Under the pieces are notes generated by a model. That model worked only from the letters and a program-made list of their open reading frames with translations, made no database searches and was not told the DNA's origin. Below, one piece after another: positions 1-7,558 of a DNA stretch of 9,995 nucleotides; position 1 is the first letter of the stretch, and every line of letters starts with the position of its first letter. The DNA comes from Bacteroidales bacterium. Lineage in GTDB: Bacteria; Bacteroidota; Bacteroidia; Bacteroidales; Muribaculaceae. The stretch lies in assembly GCA_004552485.1 (NCBI GenBank), contig SFOH01000064.1, positions 1 to 9,995 of the forward strand, in the 5' to 3' direction. The translations under genes were made by a program, and so were the position numbers.

Positions 1-119
1 CCAGGGATAGGACCCAGTTAGACAACCACTCTTAGACAAAGAGTCAACCATCCTAAGTTAAACCAACAAACCGAGTCAACCTTTTTCAGGAACGGACAAA
101 TTAGACCAATAAGAAAAAA
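1..119. other. Gene-free stretch with short direct repeats
   Basis: No convincing gene is seen here. The nonamer GAGTCAACC occurs at 41-49 and again at 73-81, each preceded by ACAAA or ACAAACC. Related TTAGACAA words lie at 18-25 and 32-39. A small perfect hairpin, CTCTT/AAGAG, sits at 29-43. The sequence is AT-richer than the neighbouring genes. It could be the edge of a mobile element or repeat whose body lies outside the window, or plain intergenic DNA; no transposase or terminal inverted repeat can be shown. Confidence 0.35.
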
Positions 120-156
120 AATCCTGCAAAAAGCGTGCGCGTTTGCGGGATTTTTT
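120..156 (+). terminator. Strong intrinsic terminator, possibly bidirectional
   Basis: An 11-bp stem pairs AATCCTGCAAA (120-130) with TTTGCGGGATT (142-152), with one T-G pair and an 11-nt loop. Six T residues follow (151-156). A run of A residues (113-121) precedes the stem, so it could also stop transcription on the minus strand. It separates whatever lies to the left of the window from the yicC cluster. Confidence 0.8.
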
Positions 157-157
157 A

Positions 158-165
158 TATTTTTG
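158..165 (+). promoter_or_regulatory. Possible promoter -7 element for the yicC operon
   Basis: TATTTTTG matches the Bacteroidetes -7 consensus TAnnTTTG and lies just after the terminator, about 88 bp before the yicC start. No TTTG is found at the usual 19-21 bp upstream; the nearest (142-145) is inside the terminator stem, only 12 bp away. The match is therefore half a promoter and could be chance in an AT-rich tract. Confidence 0.35.
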
Positions 166-252
166 TGGATGGATATGGCACGCGTGCGCGTGAGGAACAT
201 CGCGCCGTGTCGCTTTCCTGCCAAAAGCTAATCATGTAACCCACTGTATAAT

Positions 253-1131
253 ATGCTCTATTCTATGACCGGGTTCGGACGCTCCACTGTCGAGTATGCC
301 GACAAGAAGATAACCGTTGAGATTAAGTCGCTGAATTCCAAGCAGTTCGACTTTAACGCACGCATTCCCTCCGCCTACCGCAGTCTGGAGGTCGAGATGC
401 GCAATGAACTTGTGAGCGTGCTCCAGCGCGGCAAGGTAGACCTGTCCGTCACCGTCGACAGCCTCGGCGGGGGCACAGCCTCGCACCTGAATGCCGCCGT
501 CGTCGGCGCCTACGCCCGCCAGATCGAGCAGACGGCCCGGGAGGCCGGTATAGCCATGCCCGCCGACATCTGGACCGTCATCATGCGCTTCCCCGACGTC
601 AACGTCCAGGAGCCCGTGACCGAAGTGGGCGATGAGGAGCGCAAGGCCATCCTCGCCGTTGTCCGCGAAGCCGCCGAGGCGCTCATGCAGTACCGCCGCG
701 CCGAGGGCATCAAACTCGAGGAGTTCTTCACCGTGCGCCTCGACGCCATCGCCGGTTACCTGGCCGAAGTGCCGCGCTATGAGCACGAGCGCATCGACCG
801 CATCAAGAGCCGCCTCCAGGAGGGCATCTCCAAGATTCCGGCCATCGACTTCGACAAAGGACGCCTCGAGCAGGAGATGATCTTCTACATCGAGAAACTC
901 GACGTCAACGAAGAGAAGCAGCGCCTGGCCCAGCACCTGCGCTATTTCCGCGAGACCATGGAGCTCCCCGAGGGCGGCCAGGGCAAGAAGCTCGGCTTCA
1001 TCAGCCAGGAGATGGGCCGCGAGATCAACACCCTCGGCTCGAAGAGCAATCATGCCGAGATGCAGAAGCTCGTGGTCATGATGAAAGACAACCTCGAGCA
1101 AATCAAGGAGCAGGTGCTCAACGTGATGTAA
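253..1131 (+). CDS. yicC: YicC family protein (putative endoribonuclease)
   Basis: A 292-residue protein, the usual length for YicC. The N-terminal signature SMTGFGR is at residues 4-10, and the C-terminal family signature GREINTLGSKS is at about 255-265, followed by the helical end EQIKEQVLNV. The E. coli homologue is an RNA endonuclease involved in small-RNA decay; that this protein cleaves RNA is inferred from family membership only. The ATG at 253 gives the normal short run before SMTGFGR. No Shine-Dalgarno sequence is visible, as is common in Bacteroidetes. It is the first gene of a plus-strand cluster and lies 57 nt before gmk, an order common in Bacteroidetes and other bacteria. The middle is rich in charged, helix-forming residues, which fits the family. 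Confidence 0.95.
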   Translation: MLYSMTGFGRSTVEYADKKITVEIKSLNSKQFDFNARIPSAYRSLEVEMRNELVSVLQRGKVDLSVTVDSLGGGTASHLNAAVVGAYARQIEQTAREAGIAMPADIWTVIMRFPDVNVQEPVTEVGDEERKAILAVVREAAEALMQYRRAEGIKLEEFFTVRLDAIAGYLAEVPRYEHERIDRIKSRLQEGISKIPAIDFDKGRLEQEMIFYIEKLDVNEEKQRLAQHLRYFRETMELPEGGQGKKLGFISQEMGREINTLGSKSNHAEMQKLVVMMKDNLEQIKEQVLNVM

Positions 1132-1188
1132 CCGCTTAACCGCCAACCCCTTCCAATCGAACAAGCACATAACTGAAATAATATAACC

Positions 1189-1764
1189 ATGAATAAAAAA
1201 GGTAAGATAATAGTAATCAGCGCCCCGTCGGGATGCGGCAAGTCCACCATCATCAACAGCATCCTCGGCAGCGGCGAAATCCAGCTGCGCTTCTCCGTGT
1301 CGGCCACCAACCGAGCCCCGCGTCCCGGCGAGGAAGACGGCGTGCAGTACCACTTCTTCACCACCGAGGAGTTCCGCGACGCCATCGCCTCCGACGCCTT
1401 CGTCGAGTGGGAGCAGGTCTACCCCGGCCGCTACTACGGCACCCTGCGCCGCGAGCTCTCCGACGCCGCCACCCGCGGCGAGAACACCATCCTCGACATC
1501 GACGTGAAAGGCGCGCTGAAGGTCAAACAGCAGTTCGGCGACGACGCACTGCTCATCTTCATCATGCCCCCGAGCGTCGAGGCCCTGCGCCAGCGCCTGA
1601 TCAAACGCGGCACCGACAGCGCCGAGGTCATCGCCGAGCGGATCGGCAAAGCCGAGTACGAGATGTCGTTCGCCCCGCAGTTCGACCGCGTCATCGTCAA
1701 CGACGATCTGCCCGTCGCCGTCGCCGCCACCGAGAGCGCCATCTCCGACTTCATCAACAAATAA
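1189..1764 (+). CDS. gmk: Guanylate kinase
   Basis: Cytoplasmic enzyme that phosphorylates GMP to GDP using ATP, an essential step of guanine nucleotide supply. At 191 residues the length is typical. The P-loop APSGCGKST spans residues 12-20. The GMP-binding segment has S38, R42 and R45 in SATNRAPRPGE, followed by the usual Y-x-F-F stretch. FVEWEQVYPGRYYGT and ILDIDVKGA are the conserved GMP-site and core motifs. The start is the ATG at 1189, preceded by an A/T-rich tract. The gene stops 7 nt before nadD, so the two are almost certainly cotranscribed. Nothing in it looks damaged. Confidence 0.97.
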   Translation: MNKKGKIIVISAPSGCGKSTIINSILGSGEIQLRFSVSATNRAPRPGEEDGVQYHFFTTEEFRDAIASDAFVEWEQVYPGRYYGTLRRELSDAATRGENTILDIDVKGALKVKQQFGDDALLIFIMPPSVEALRQRLIKRGTDSAEVIAERIGKAEYEMSFAPQFDRVIVNDDLPVAVAATESAISDFINK

Positions 1765-1771
1765 GCCGGCC

Positions 1772-2353
1772 ATGACAGAAACCATCGGCCTGCTCGGCGG
1801 CTCGTTCAACCCCGTGCACATGGGTCACATGATGCTGGCCTCATACCTCACACAGTGGGGCTATGTCGACAAGGTGTGGCTCACGCTCTCGCCCCAGAAT
1901 CCCATGAAGAATCCCGCGGCGCTGCTCCCCGACATACGCCGCCTGGCCATGCTCAACATCGCCACCCGCAATGTCCCGGACATTGAGACCTGCGACATCG
2001 AGCTGTCCATGCCCCGGCCCTCCTACACCATCAACACCCTCACCACCCTCGCACGCCGCTATCCCACCAAGAAGTTCAAGCTCATCATCGGCAGCGACAA
2101 CTGGAATATCTTCGACCGCTGGCGCGAGAGCCAGCGCATCCTCGACGAGTTTGGCGTGATTGTCTACCTGCGCCCCGGCTACGATGTCGAGCGCCGCAAT
2201 GTCGACGGCCTGGAGGTGGTGGACGCCCCCGGCATCAACCTCAGCAGCACCTTCGTGCGCGACGCCATCGAAAACGGCCGCGACATGAACCTTTTCCTCC
2301 CTCAGGGTGTGTATAAATACATAACCGACAACAACCTCTACACAAAGAAATGA
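1772..2353 (+). CDS. nadD: Nicotinate-nucleotide adenylyltransferase
   Basis: Adenylates nicotinate mononucleotide with ATP to give deamido-NAD, the penultimate step in NAD synthesis, in the cytoplasm. The 193-residue protein has the nucleotidyltransferase signature GGSFNPVHMGH at residues 9-19, including the H-x-G-H pair. It also has the substrate-binding stretch RPSYTINTL (82-90), IGSDNW (106-111) and the C-terminal LSSTFVR motif (157-163). All core residues expected for NadD are present. It starts 7 nt after gmk, and its TGA overlaps the ATG of the next gene by four bases (ATGA at 2350-2353), which suggests translational coupling. Confidence 0.96.
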   Translation: MTETIGLLGGSFNPVHMGHMMLASYLTQWGYVDKVWLTLSPQNPMKNPAALLPDIRRLAMLNIATRNVPDIETCDIELSMPRPSYTINTLTTLARRYPTKKFKLIIGSDNWNIFDRWRESQRILDEFGVIVYLRPGYDVERRNVDGLEVVDAPGINLSSTFVRDAIENGRDMNLFLPQGVYKYITDNNLYTKK

Positions 2354-2856
2354 CAGCTCCCGAATCACAGCTCACCCCCAACACGCTGGCCTTCATAGCC
2401 CTCTCCAACGAGTTCTGCAACGCCGTCGAAAACGCCTCGCAGACCGAGCGCGACGACTTCATCACCGCCATGCTGCGCCTCTTGCCGCGCATCTACATCG
2501 CCGCCTCGGACATTCCCTCCGACATGCTCACCGATGCCTTCATCGACGACGCCCTCACCGAGGACTACTACGACGCCATGCGCCGCGGCGTGGAGCAGGT
2601 GATGGGCGAGGACGACACCTATCTCGATGTCTTTGAGGAGGATATGAAATACTCCGACACCCCCATCGCCGCCTCCATATCCGAGGGCATCGCCGACCTC
2701 TTCCAGGTGATGTACAACTACCTGGAGACCGTGCGCGACGCCCCCAACGAGCTGATCACCGACGCCACCGCCGCCATGCGCGAGGACTTCGCCCAGTACT
2801 GGAGCCGCCGCCTCTGCAACGTGCTGCGCGCTGTCAACGCCCTGCGCAACGCCTGA
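2350..2856 (+). CDS. DUF5063 domain protein
   Basis: A 168-residue soluble, acidic, mostly helical protein with no signal peptide or membrane segment. It fits the uncharacterised Bacteroidetes family DUF5063: an N-terminal helix of the form LAFIALSNEFCNAVENA, then a helix with LRLLPRIYIAASDIP, an acidic middle (EDDTYLDVFEEDMKYSD) and a C-terminal end with YWSRRLCNVLRAVNAL. The family name is from memory of the sequence pattern, not a search. No catalytic motif can be named. The ATG overlaps the nadD stop by 4 nt, so it is probably coupled to nadD. An M18 aminopeptidase follows after 33 nt. Its position suggests a housekeeping role, but no function is supported. Confidence 0.85.
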   Translation: MTAPESQLTPNTLAFIALSNEFCNAVENASQTERDDFITAMLRLLPRIYIAASDIPSDMLTDAFIDDALTEDYYDAMRRGVEQVMGEDDTYLDVFEEDMKYSDTPIAASISEGIADLFQVMYNYLETVRDAPNELITDATAAMREDFAQYWSRRLCNVLRAVNALRNA

Positions 2857-2889
2857 ATCAACAATCCAATCAACCCCATCCAACCCGTT

Positions 2890-4170
2890 ATGATACAAGA
2901 CCTTATCAGTTTCCTGGATAAATCCGTCGTGAACTTCCTGGCCGCCGACACCGTCGTGCGCATGCTCGAGGCCGACGGCTTCAGTCATCTCGACACCCGC
3001 GACCACTGGGACATCGTTCCCGGCGGAAAATACTATATCACCCACAACGGCAGCGCCGTCTTCGCCTTCATAGCCGGCCGCAAGCCCCTCAGCCCCTTCC
3101 GCATCATCTGCGCCCACACTGACAGCCCGGGCTTCCGTGTGAAGCCCAACTGCGAGATGCTCTCCGACGGCCGCATGTTGCGTCTGAACACCGAGGTCTA
3201 CGGCGGCCCGATTCTCTACACCTGGTTTGACCGACCCCTGTCGCTGGCCGGCCGCGTGATTCTGCGCACCGACAATCCTCTGCGCCCGCGCATGGTGCCC
3301 CTGCGTTTCAACCGCCCCATCTGCACCATCCCCCATCTGGCCATCCACTTCAACCGCGCCGTCAACGAGGGCAATCCCCTGTCCAAGCAGAAGGATATGC
3401 TTCCCGTCGTGGGACGCCTCCCCGAAGGCGAGGAACCCCGCGGATGGCTCACGCGCACCATCGCCGCAGAGTTGGGTGTCGACGCTGCCGACATCCTCGA
3501 CTATGACATGAGCCTCTATGCCCTGGAGGGCGCATGCCTCGTGGGCGCCTACAACGACTTCATCACCTCCGGCCGCATTGACGATCTGAGCATGGCCCAC
3601 GCCGCCCTCACCGCCATCCGCGCCGCACGTCCCGACGCCGACGACACCCGCGTCATGGCCCTCTTTGACAACGAAGAGACCGGCTCGGGCACCAAGCAGG
3701 GCGCCGACTCGCCCATCCTCGACTATATGCTCCGCAGAATCACCATGGCGCTGGGCGGCACCGAGGAGGACTATATGCGCGCCGTCTCCGACAGCTTCAT
3801 GGTCAGCGCCGACAACGGCCACGGCGTGCATCCCAACTACGTCGACAAGCAGGACCCCACCAACCACCCCGTCCTCGGCAACGGTCCCGTCATCAAAATC
3901 AACGCCAACTGCAAGTACATGACCGACGCCGACTCCTCGGCTGTCTTTGCCTCGATATGCGAGCGTGCCGGTGTGCCCGTCCAGTATTTCGTGAACCACA
4001 GCGACGTTGCCGGCGGCTCAACGCTGGGCAACAAGCTCACCTCGCAGATTCCGCTGCGCGGCGTCGATATGGGTGCCCCCGTCTGGGCCATGCACTCGTG
4101 CCGCGAGACAGCCTCAGTGGCTGACCATGAGTATGTTATACGCGCCTTCACCGAGCTCTACAACCTGTGA
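2890..4170 (+). CDS. M18 family aspartyl-type metalloaminopeptidase
   Basis: A 426-residue cytoplasmic zinc aminopeptidase of family M18, which removes N-terminal residues (classically acidic ones) from peptides. The expected metal and catalytic residues are all present: H76 and D78 in CAHTDSPG, the bridging Asp in GRIDDLS (231-232), E262 and E263 in FDNEETGS, D308 in VSADNGHG, and H402 in WAMHSCRE. The glycine-rich SDVAGGSTLGN segment (371-381), typical of M18, is also intact. The length is near the family norm of 420-480. The start follows a 33-nt gap after the DUF5063 gene. Its stop TGA overlaps the GTG start of the next gene. Bacterial members are often annotated apeB or pepC-like; no symbol is assigned because the subtype is not certain. 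Confidence 0.94.
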   Translation: MIQDLISFLDKSVVNFLAADTVVRMLEADGFSHLDTRDHWDIVPGGKYYITHNGSAVFAFIAGRKPLSPFRIICAHTDSPGFRVKPNCEMLSDGRMLRLNTEVYGGPILYTWFDRPLSLAGRVILRTDNPLRPRMVPLRFNRPICTIPHLAIHFNRAVNEGNPLSKQKDMLPVVGRLPEGEEPRGWLTRTIAAELGVDAADILDYDMSLYALEGACLVGAYNDFITSGRIDDLSMAHAALTAIRAARPDADDTRVMALFDNEETGSGTKQGADSPILDYMLRRITMALGGTEEDYMRAVSDSFMVSADNGHGVHPNYVDKQDPTNHPVLGNGPVIKINANCKYMTDADSSAVFASICERAGVPVQYFVNHSDVAGGSTLGNKLTSQIPLRGVDMGAPVWAMHSCRETASVADHEYVIRAFTELYNL

Positions 4171-4673
4171 GCACCGCTGATACAGTCCCCGCCGCCGGTC
4201 TCACCACCGACGTCTTCCGCGCCACGCCCGGCAGCTATGTCCGGCGCGTGATGGGCATGTGGTGCGGGCGCTGGTGGTGGACGATGGCGCTGCCCATTGT
4301 GGTGTGCGCGGCCCTGACGCTCGTCGAGCCGATGTGGCTGTTCGTGGCGATGATGATTCTCTTTCTTCTCGTCCCCGGCGTCATGTCGTTCGTCTACTAC
4401 CGCTATGCCCTGACCACCGAGGCCATGACGGCCATACAGGAAAAGACCGTCACCGTCGGCGAAAAGGCGCTGACCATGCACCTCTGCGAGTCGGGCAAGG
4501 ACAAGCGCATCGCCGCCGCCGACATCGTCAGCGTCGAGGACACCGGCCGCACGCTGGTGGTTAGGCTGAAAGGCGGTCGCTACAATCACCTCGCCATCCC
4601 CGTCAGCGCCATTCCAGCCGACGTGCGCACGGCCTTCGTGGCCCGGCTGCTCGCGCTGTCTCCCCGCCGCTGA
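4167..4673 (+). CDS. Small two-helix membrane protein, YcxB/PH-like C-terminus
   Basis: A 168-residue protein with a GTG start that overlaps the preceding TGA (GTGA at 4167-4170), a typical coupled junction. The N-terminal 35 residues are polar. Two hydrophobic helices at about 37-53 and 56-78 are separated by a short turn. A soluble part follows from about residue 80, with alternating beta-like strands (KTVTVGEKALTMHL, KRIAAADIVSVEDTGRTLVVRL, YNHLAIPVSAIP) and an end helix. This two-helix plus small beta-domain layout resembles YcxB-like/bacterial PH-domain proteins. The resemblance is by architecture, not a recognised motif. Function is unknown; it is the last gene of the cluster. An alternative ATG at residue 29 would shorten the N-terminus. 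Confidence 0.8.
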   Translation: MSTADTVPAAGLTTDVFRATPGSYVRRVMGMWCGRWWWTMALPIVVCAALTLVEPMWLFVAMMILFLLVPGVMSFVYYRYALTTEAMTAIQEKTVTVGEKALTMHLCESGKDKRIAAADIVSVEDTGRTLVVRLKGGRYNHLAIPVSAIPADVRTAFVARLLALSPRR

Positions 4674-4757
4674 AAAACAAAAGGGGGCTGCTGAATTGTT
4701 ATAACTATTGGGACAGACCCGCGTGCCGAGGCGGCCGACGAGTCACGGACGGTGCTT

Positions 4758-4774
4758 TTGGCACGATATTTGCC
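4758..4774 (+). promoter_or_regulatory. Near-consensus sigma-54 (-24/-12) promoter
   Basis: TTGGCACGATATTTGCC matches the RpoN consensus YTGGCACGRNNNTTGCW at every specified position except the last. GG at 4760-4761 and GC at 4772-4773 are exactly 12 bp apart, as required. Counting the C at 4773 as -12 puts +1 near 4785, only about 6 nt before the ATG of the TPR gene. It lies in the only sizeable gap between the two plus-strand gene groups and faces the right way. An 8-bp palindrome, GTTATAAC (4698-4705), about 85 bp upstream of +1, is at a distance where activator sites are often found. A weaker reading is a housekeeping -7 element (GATATTTG), but no -33 box accompanies it. Confidence 0.65.
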
Positions 4775-4790
4775 CCATAAGTTATTTATT

Positions 4791-6983
4791 ATGGATAGGA
4801 AAAAATTAGAATCAGTTACAACGCGAGCCCACGCGTATCTCCAACAAGGACGTCTCCACGATGCCCTCAAAACACTGCGCACCCTCGCCGAAGAGACCAT
4901 GCAGTGGGAGGTCAGCGACGGCCTCGGCACCATCGCCAAGAACTATGCCTACATGCTGCGCTATCTCACCGACGGCATGGAGGACCCTCAGCGCGACCGC
5001 ATCTACTCGGACCTCGTCTCGGACATCTACTCCGCCTCCGACACGCTCACGCGCCGCCTGCTCATGCCCGACTCGCCCTCGATATACTTCGCCACAATCC
5101 GCAACCTGGGCATCCGTCCTCGGCGCCTGCAAGACATTCTCGACGAGTATGTGAAGCTCAGCGGCGCCGTCGCCAACATCGTGGAGCAGATCACACAGGG
5201 CACGCCCCGCGCCAACCGCGCGGACATGGAGCGCGCCGAGCGCGAGATATTCAACTACGTGTGGACCGTATTCCCACTCACGGGTGCCGACGCCAACGCC
5301 GTCCGCGAGTTCCTCGGCGACGAGGTGATGCCGCTCACCACCAAGCGCCTGCTCGTGTCGGGCCTTGTGCTGGGAGCCATGGAGTTCTTCGACCCCGCAC
5401 GCATCCTCCTGCTCATGGACATCTACGACTCCGACACGCTGGACGTGCGCCTGACCTCGGCGGCGCTGGTGGGCTTCCTGCTGGCGATGTTCAAGTTCAG
5501 GAACCGTCCTATGCCTCAGACCATTACGGACCGCCTGGCCGCCGTGTCCGACCTTCCCGGCTGGCAGTCGGACCTGAAAACGGCCTTCCTCGAGCTCATC
5601 CGCACCCGCGACACCGAGCGCATCAACCGCACCATGCGCGAGGACATCATTCCCGGCATGATGAAGATGCGTCCCGACATCATCCGCAAGATGGGCGAGG
5701 CCTCGTTCGACCCCGAGAATCCCGAGGCCAATCCCGAGTGGGAGGAGATGCTCTCGAAGAGCGGTCTCGCCGACAAGATACGCGACCTGAGCGAGCTCCA
5801 GCAGGAGGGCGCCGACGTCTTCATGTCGACATTCAGCCATCTCAAGAGTTTCCCGTTCTTCAACGAGGCCGCCAATTGGTTCATGCCGTTCGACACGGAG
5901 CGCACGGACATCGCGGCCGTAGAGCTGCCGCCGGCGCTGGCCGAGCTGATGGCGCGGCTGCCGATTCTTTGTGACTCGGACAAATACTCATTCTTCCTGT
6001 CGCTCAACCATGTGCCTCAGGCTCAGCGCCGTATGATGATGAGCCAGTTCGAGGCGCAGAACGCCCAGCAGCTCGAGGAGATGATGCGCGCCGAAGCCTC
6101 CATGCCCGCCATGGAGCGCCGCACCGCCATCTCCTCGTTCCTGCAGAATCTCTATCGCTTCCTCAATCTCTTCCGCCGCAATGCCGATTTCTACAATCCC
6201 TTTGCCGAGGGCGTCAACCTGCTGTGCGTGGAGAGCCTGGCGCCGTATCTGAGCGATGCCGAGACGGTGCGCGTGGTGGCTGAGTTCTTCTTCCGCTGCG
6301 GCTACTGGAGCGACGCCTTGGCCGCCTTCCTGCATCTCGACAAACTGCTTCCTGTTCCCGAAGGTCCTGTCTTTCAGAAGATTGGATACTGCTATCAGAA
6401 GATGGGCGATGTGGACAAGGCCATCGAATACTACCACCAGGCCGAATACTTCGACGCCGAGAGCACCTGGCTGCGCCGCCGCCTGGCCGCCGCCTACCGT
6501 CAGAAGGGCGATTATGCCGAGGCCGCACGCTACTACGGTCTGCTGGCCGATGACGACCCCGACAATGCCGACCTGGCTCTCACCATCGGCTATGTCCTCC
6601 TCCAGAACAAGGACTACAAGGGTGCGCTGAAGCAGTTCTACAAGGTGGAATATCTCGACGAAAACAACGCGCGTCTGCTGCGTCCGCTGGCCTGGACACT
6701 CTTCCTGTCCGGCGACTATGAGGGCGCACGCGAGCGCTACCGCCGCATCCTCGAGAACGAGCCGAACTCCGGCGACTACCTCAACATGGGCCATGTGGCA
6801 ATGGCCCTGGCGCAGTACAAGGAGGCCATCAACTTCTACAAGCTGTCGATGAACGGCGCCGACGGCGGCACCGAGGCGCTCATCCGCAACATACGCGCCG
6901 ATGCCGACGCCCTCCGCGGAGCCGGTGTCACCGACCGCGTCACCGCCCTCATCATCGACGCCCTGCTCTATTCCCTCAACTGA
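4791..6983 (+). CDS. Large tetratricopeptide-repeat protein of unknown function
   Basis: A 730-residue protein without signal peptide or membrane segment, so probably cytoplasmic. The N-terminal part, roughly residues 1-500, is helical and unlike any domain I can name; it has a stretch at about 355-370 (FPFFNEAANWFMPFD) that looks conserved-motif-like. From about residue 525 to 695, four to five TPR units follow with the usual W/L-G-Y-A-F-P spacing: KIGYCYQKMGDVDKAIEYYHQAEYFD, RLAAAYRQKGDYAEAARYYGLL, TIGYVLLQNKDYKGALKQFYKV and PLAWTLFLSGDYEGARERYRRI are representative pieces. TPRs bind protein partners; the partner is unknown. The ATG at 4791 is preferred over an in-frame GTG at 4752, because the latter would place a predicted sigma-54 promoter inside the gene. 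DUF4293 follows after 50 nt on the same strand. Confidence 0.85.
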   Translation: MDRKKLESVTTRAHAYLQQGRLHDALKTLRTLAEETMQWEVSDGLGTIAKNYAYMLRYLTDGMEDPQRDRIYSDLVSDIYSASDTLTRRLLMPDSPSIYFATIRNLGIRPRRLQDILDEYVKLSGAVANIVEQITQGTPRANRADMERAEREIFNYVWTVFPLTGADANAVREFLGDEVMPLTTKRLLVSGLVLGAMEFFDPARILLLMDIYDSDTLDVRLTSAALVGFLLAMFKFRNRPMPQTITDRLAAVSDLPGWQSDLKTAFLELIRTRDTERINRTMREDIIPGMMKMRPDIIRKMGEASFDPENPEANPEWEEMLSKSGLADKIRDLSELQQEGADVFMSTFSHLKSFPFFNEAANWFMPFDTERTDIAAVELPPALAELMARLPILCDSDKYSFFLSLNHVPQAQRRMMMSQFEAQNAQQLEEMMRAEASMPAMERRTAISSFLQNLYRFLNLFRRNADFYNPFAEGVNLLCVESLAPYLSDAETVRVVAEFFFRCGYWSDALAAFLHLDKLLPVPEGPVFQKIGYCYQKMGDVDKAIEYYHQAEYFDAESTWLRRRLAAAYRQKGDYAEAARYYGLLADDDPDNADLALTIGYVLLQNKDYKGALKQFYKVEYLDENNARLLRPLAWTLFLSGDYEGARERYRRILENEPNSGDYLNMGHVAMALAQYKEAINFYKLSMNGADGGTEALIRNIRADADALRGAGVTDRVTALIIDALLYSLN

Positions 6984-7033
6984 CCTCTAACGAATTAATT
7001 AAACACTAAATCATTATACATCAAGTTTTTATC

Positions 7034-7438
7034 ATGGTTCTTCAACGCTGGCAAAGCCTCCTGCTTTTCGTGGCCGTCATCCTCATGGCCTGCTTCAACT
7101 TCTCAACAATGGCAGTGATGCCCGACTCCACCGAGCTCGTGCCCACCGACTACGTCTTCATCTGGGTTCCGGCCGTGGCTGCCGTGCTGCTGCTGTTCAT
7201 CGACATTTTCATGTATCGCAACCTGCGCCTGCAGATGAAGGTGGCCGTCGTCTCCATCATCGTGATGATTGCCGTCGGCGTTAGCGCCGCCGTGGTCGTT
7301 TCGCGTGCCGCTGGTGCCGAATATTCCTGGACGGGAGCGCCGCTGTTCCTGCTCTGCGCCCTGGTGCTCGCCATCTTCGCGCGCGTCTTCATGGGCAAGG
7401 ACTACCGCCTGCTCCGCTCAGTCGACCGTCTCCGCTGA
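7034..7438 (+). CDS. DUF4293 family membrane protein
   Basis: A 134-residue inner-membrane protein with four predicted helices at about residues 8-28, 41-60, 69-90 and 101-120. It begins MVLQRWQSLLL and ends with FARVFMGKDYRLLRSVDRLR, the N- and C-terminal patterns I associate with the Bacteroidetes-specific DUF4293 family (typical form I-Q-R-x-Q-S and L-V-R-S-x-D-R-L-R). Its function is not known. The gene lies 50 nt after the TPR gene in an A/T-rich gap without a recognisable promoter, so it may be cotranscribed with it. No damage is seen. It ends facing a minus-strand gene. Confidence 0.88.
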   Translation: MVLQRWQSLLLFVAVILMACFNFSTMAVMPDSTELVPTDYVFIWVPAVAAVLLLFIDIFMYRNLRLQMKVAVVSIIVMIAVGVSAAVVVSRAAGAEYSWTGAPLFLLCALVLAIFARVFMGKDYRLLRSVDRLR

Positions 7439-7493
7439 CCCCCGCGCCCACAGATATTAATGCTGTCCGATGAAAGTGCGAGCGCAGGGAGGA

Positions 7494-7527
7494 CGGCTGA
7501 CGTTTTCAGTCGCATTTTTATCAGCCG
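7494..7527. terminator. Inverted repeat between convergent genes, possible terminator
   Basis: CGGCTGA (7494-7500) and TCAGCCG (7521-7527) form a perfect 7-bp stem with a 20-nt loop, within the 120-bp gap between two genes that end facing each other. The loop carries a T-run (7515-7519), but no T-run follows the stem. A smaller CTGA/TCAG hairpin inside the repeat precedes the T-run and could act on the plus strand. Position favours a terminator; structure is weak. Confidence 0.3.
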
Positions 7528-7558
7528 GCAATATTGTATTGCGTTGAGGACGTGGCCC

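Noticed and set aside
18..224. A 68-codon minus-strand frame at the left edge
   Set aside because: It runs straight through the strong terminator hairpin, has no recognisable family features and no promoter or start context.
232..1821. A 529-codon open frame on the minus strand opposite yicC and gmk
   Set aside because: It lies antisense to two well-conserved genes. Its predicted protein is a low-complexity mix of Val, Asp, Gly, Leu and Ala, as expected from the complement of GC-rich codons.
2365..3999. A 544-codon open frame on the minus strand opposite DUF5063 and the M18 peptidase
   Set aside because: Same antisense shadow effect; the plus-strand peptidase has all its catalytic motifs.
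4752..4790. In-frame GTG start that would extend the TPR protein by 13 residues
   Set aside because: The extension covers the predicted sigma-54 promoter and an AT-rich noncoding tract; the ATG at 4791 fits better.
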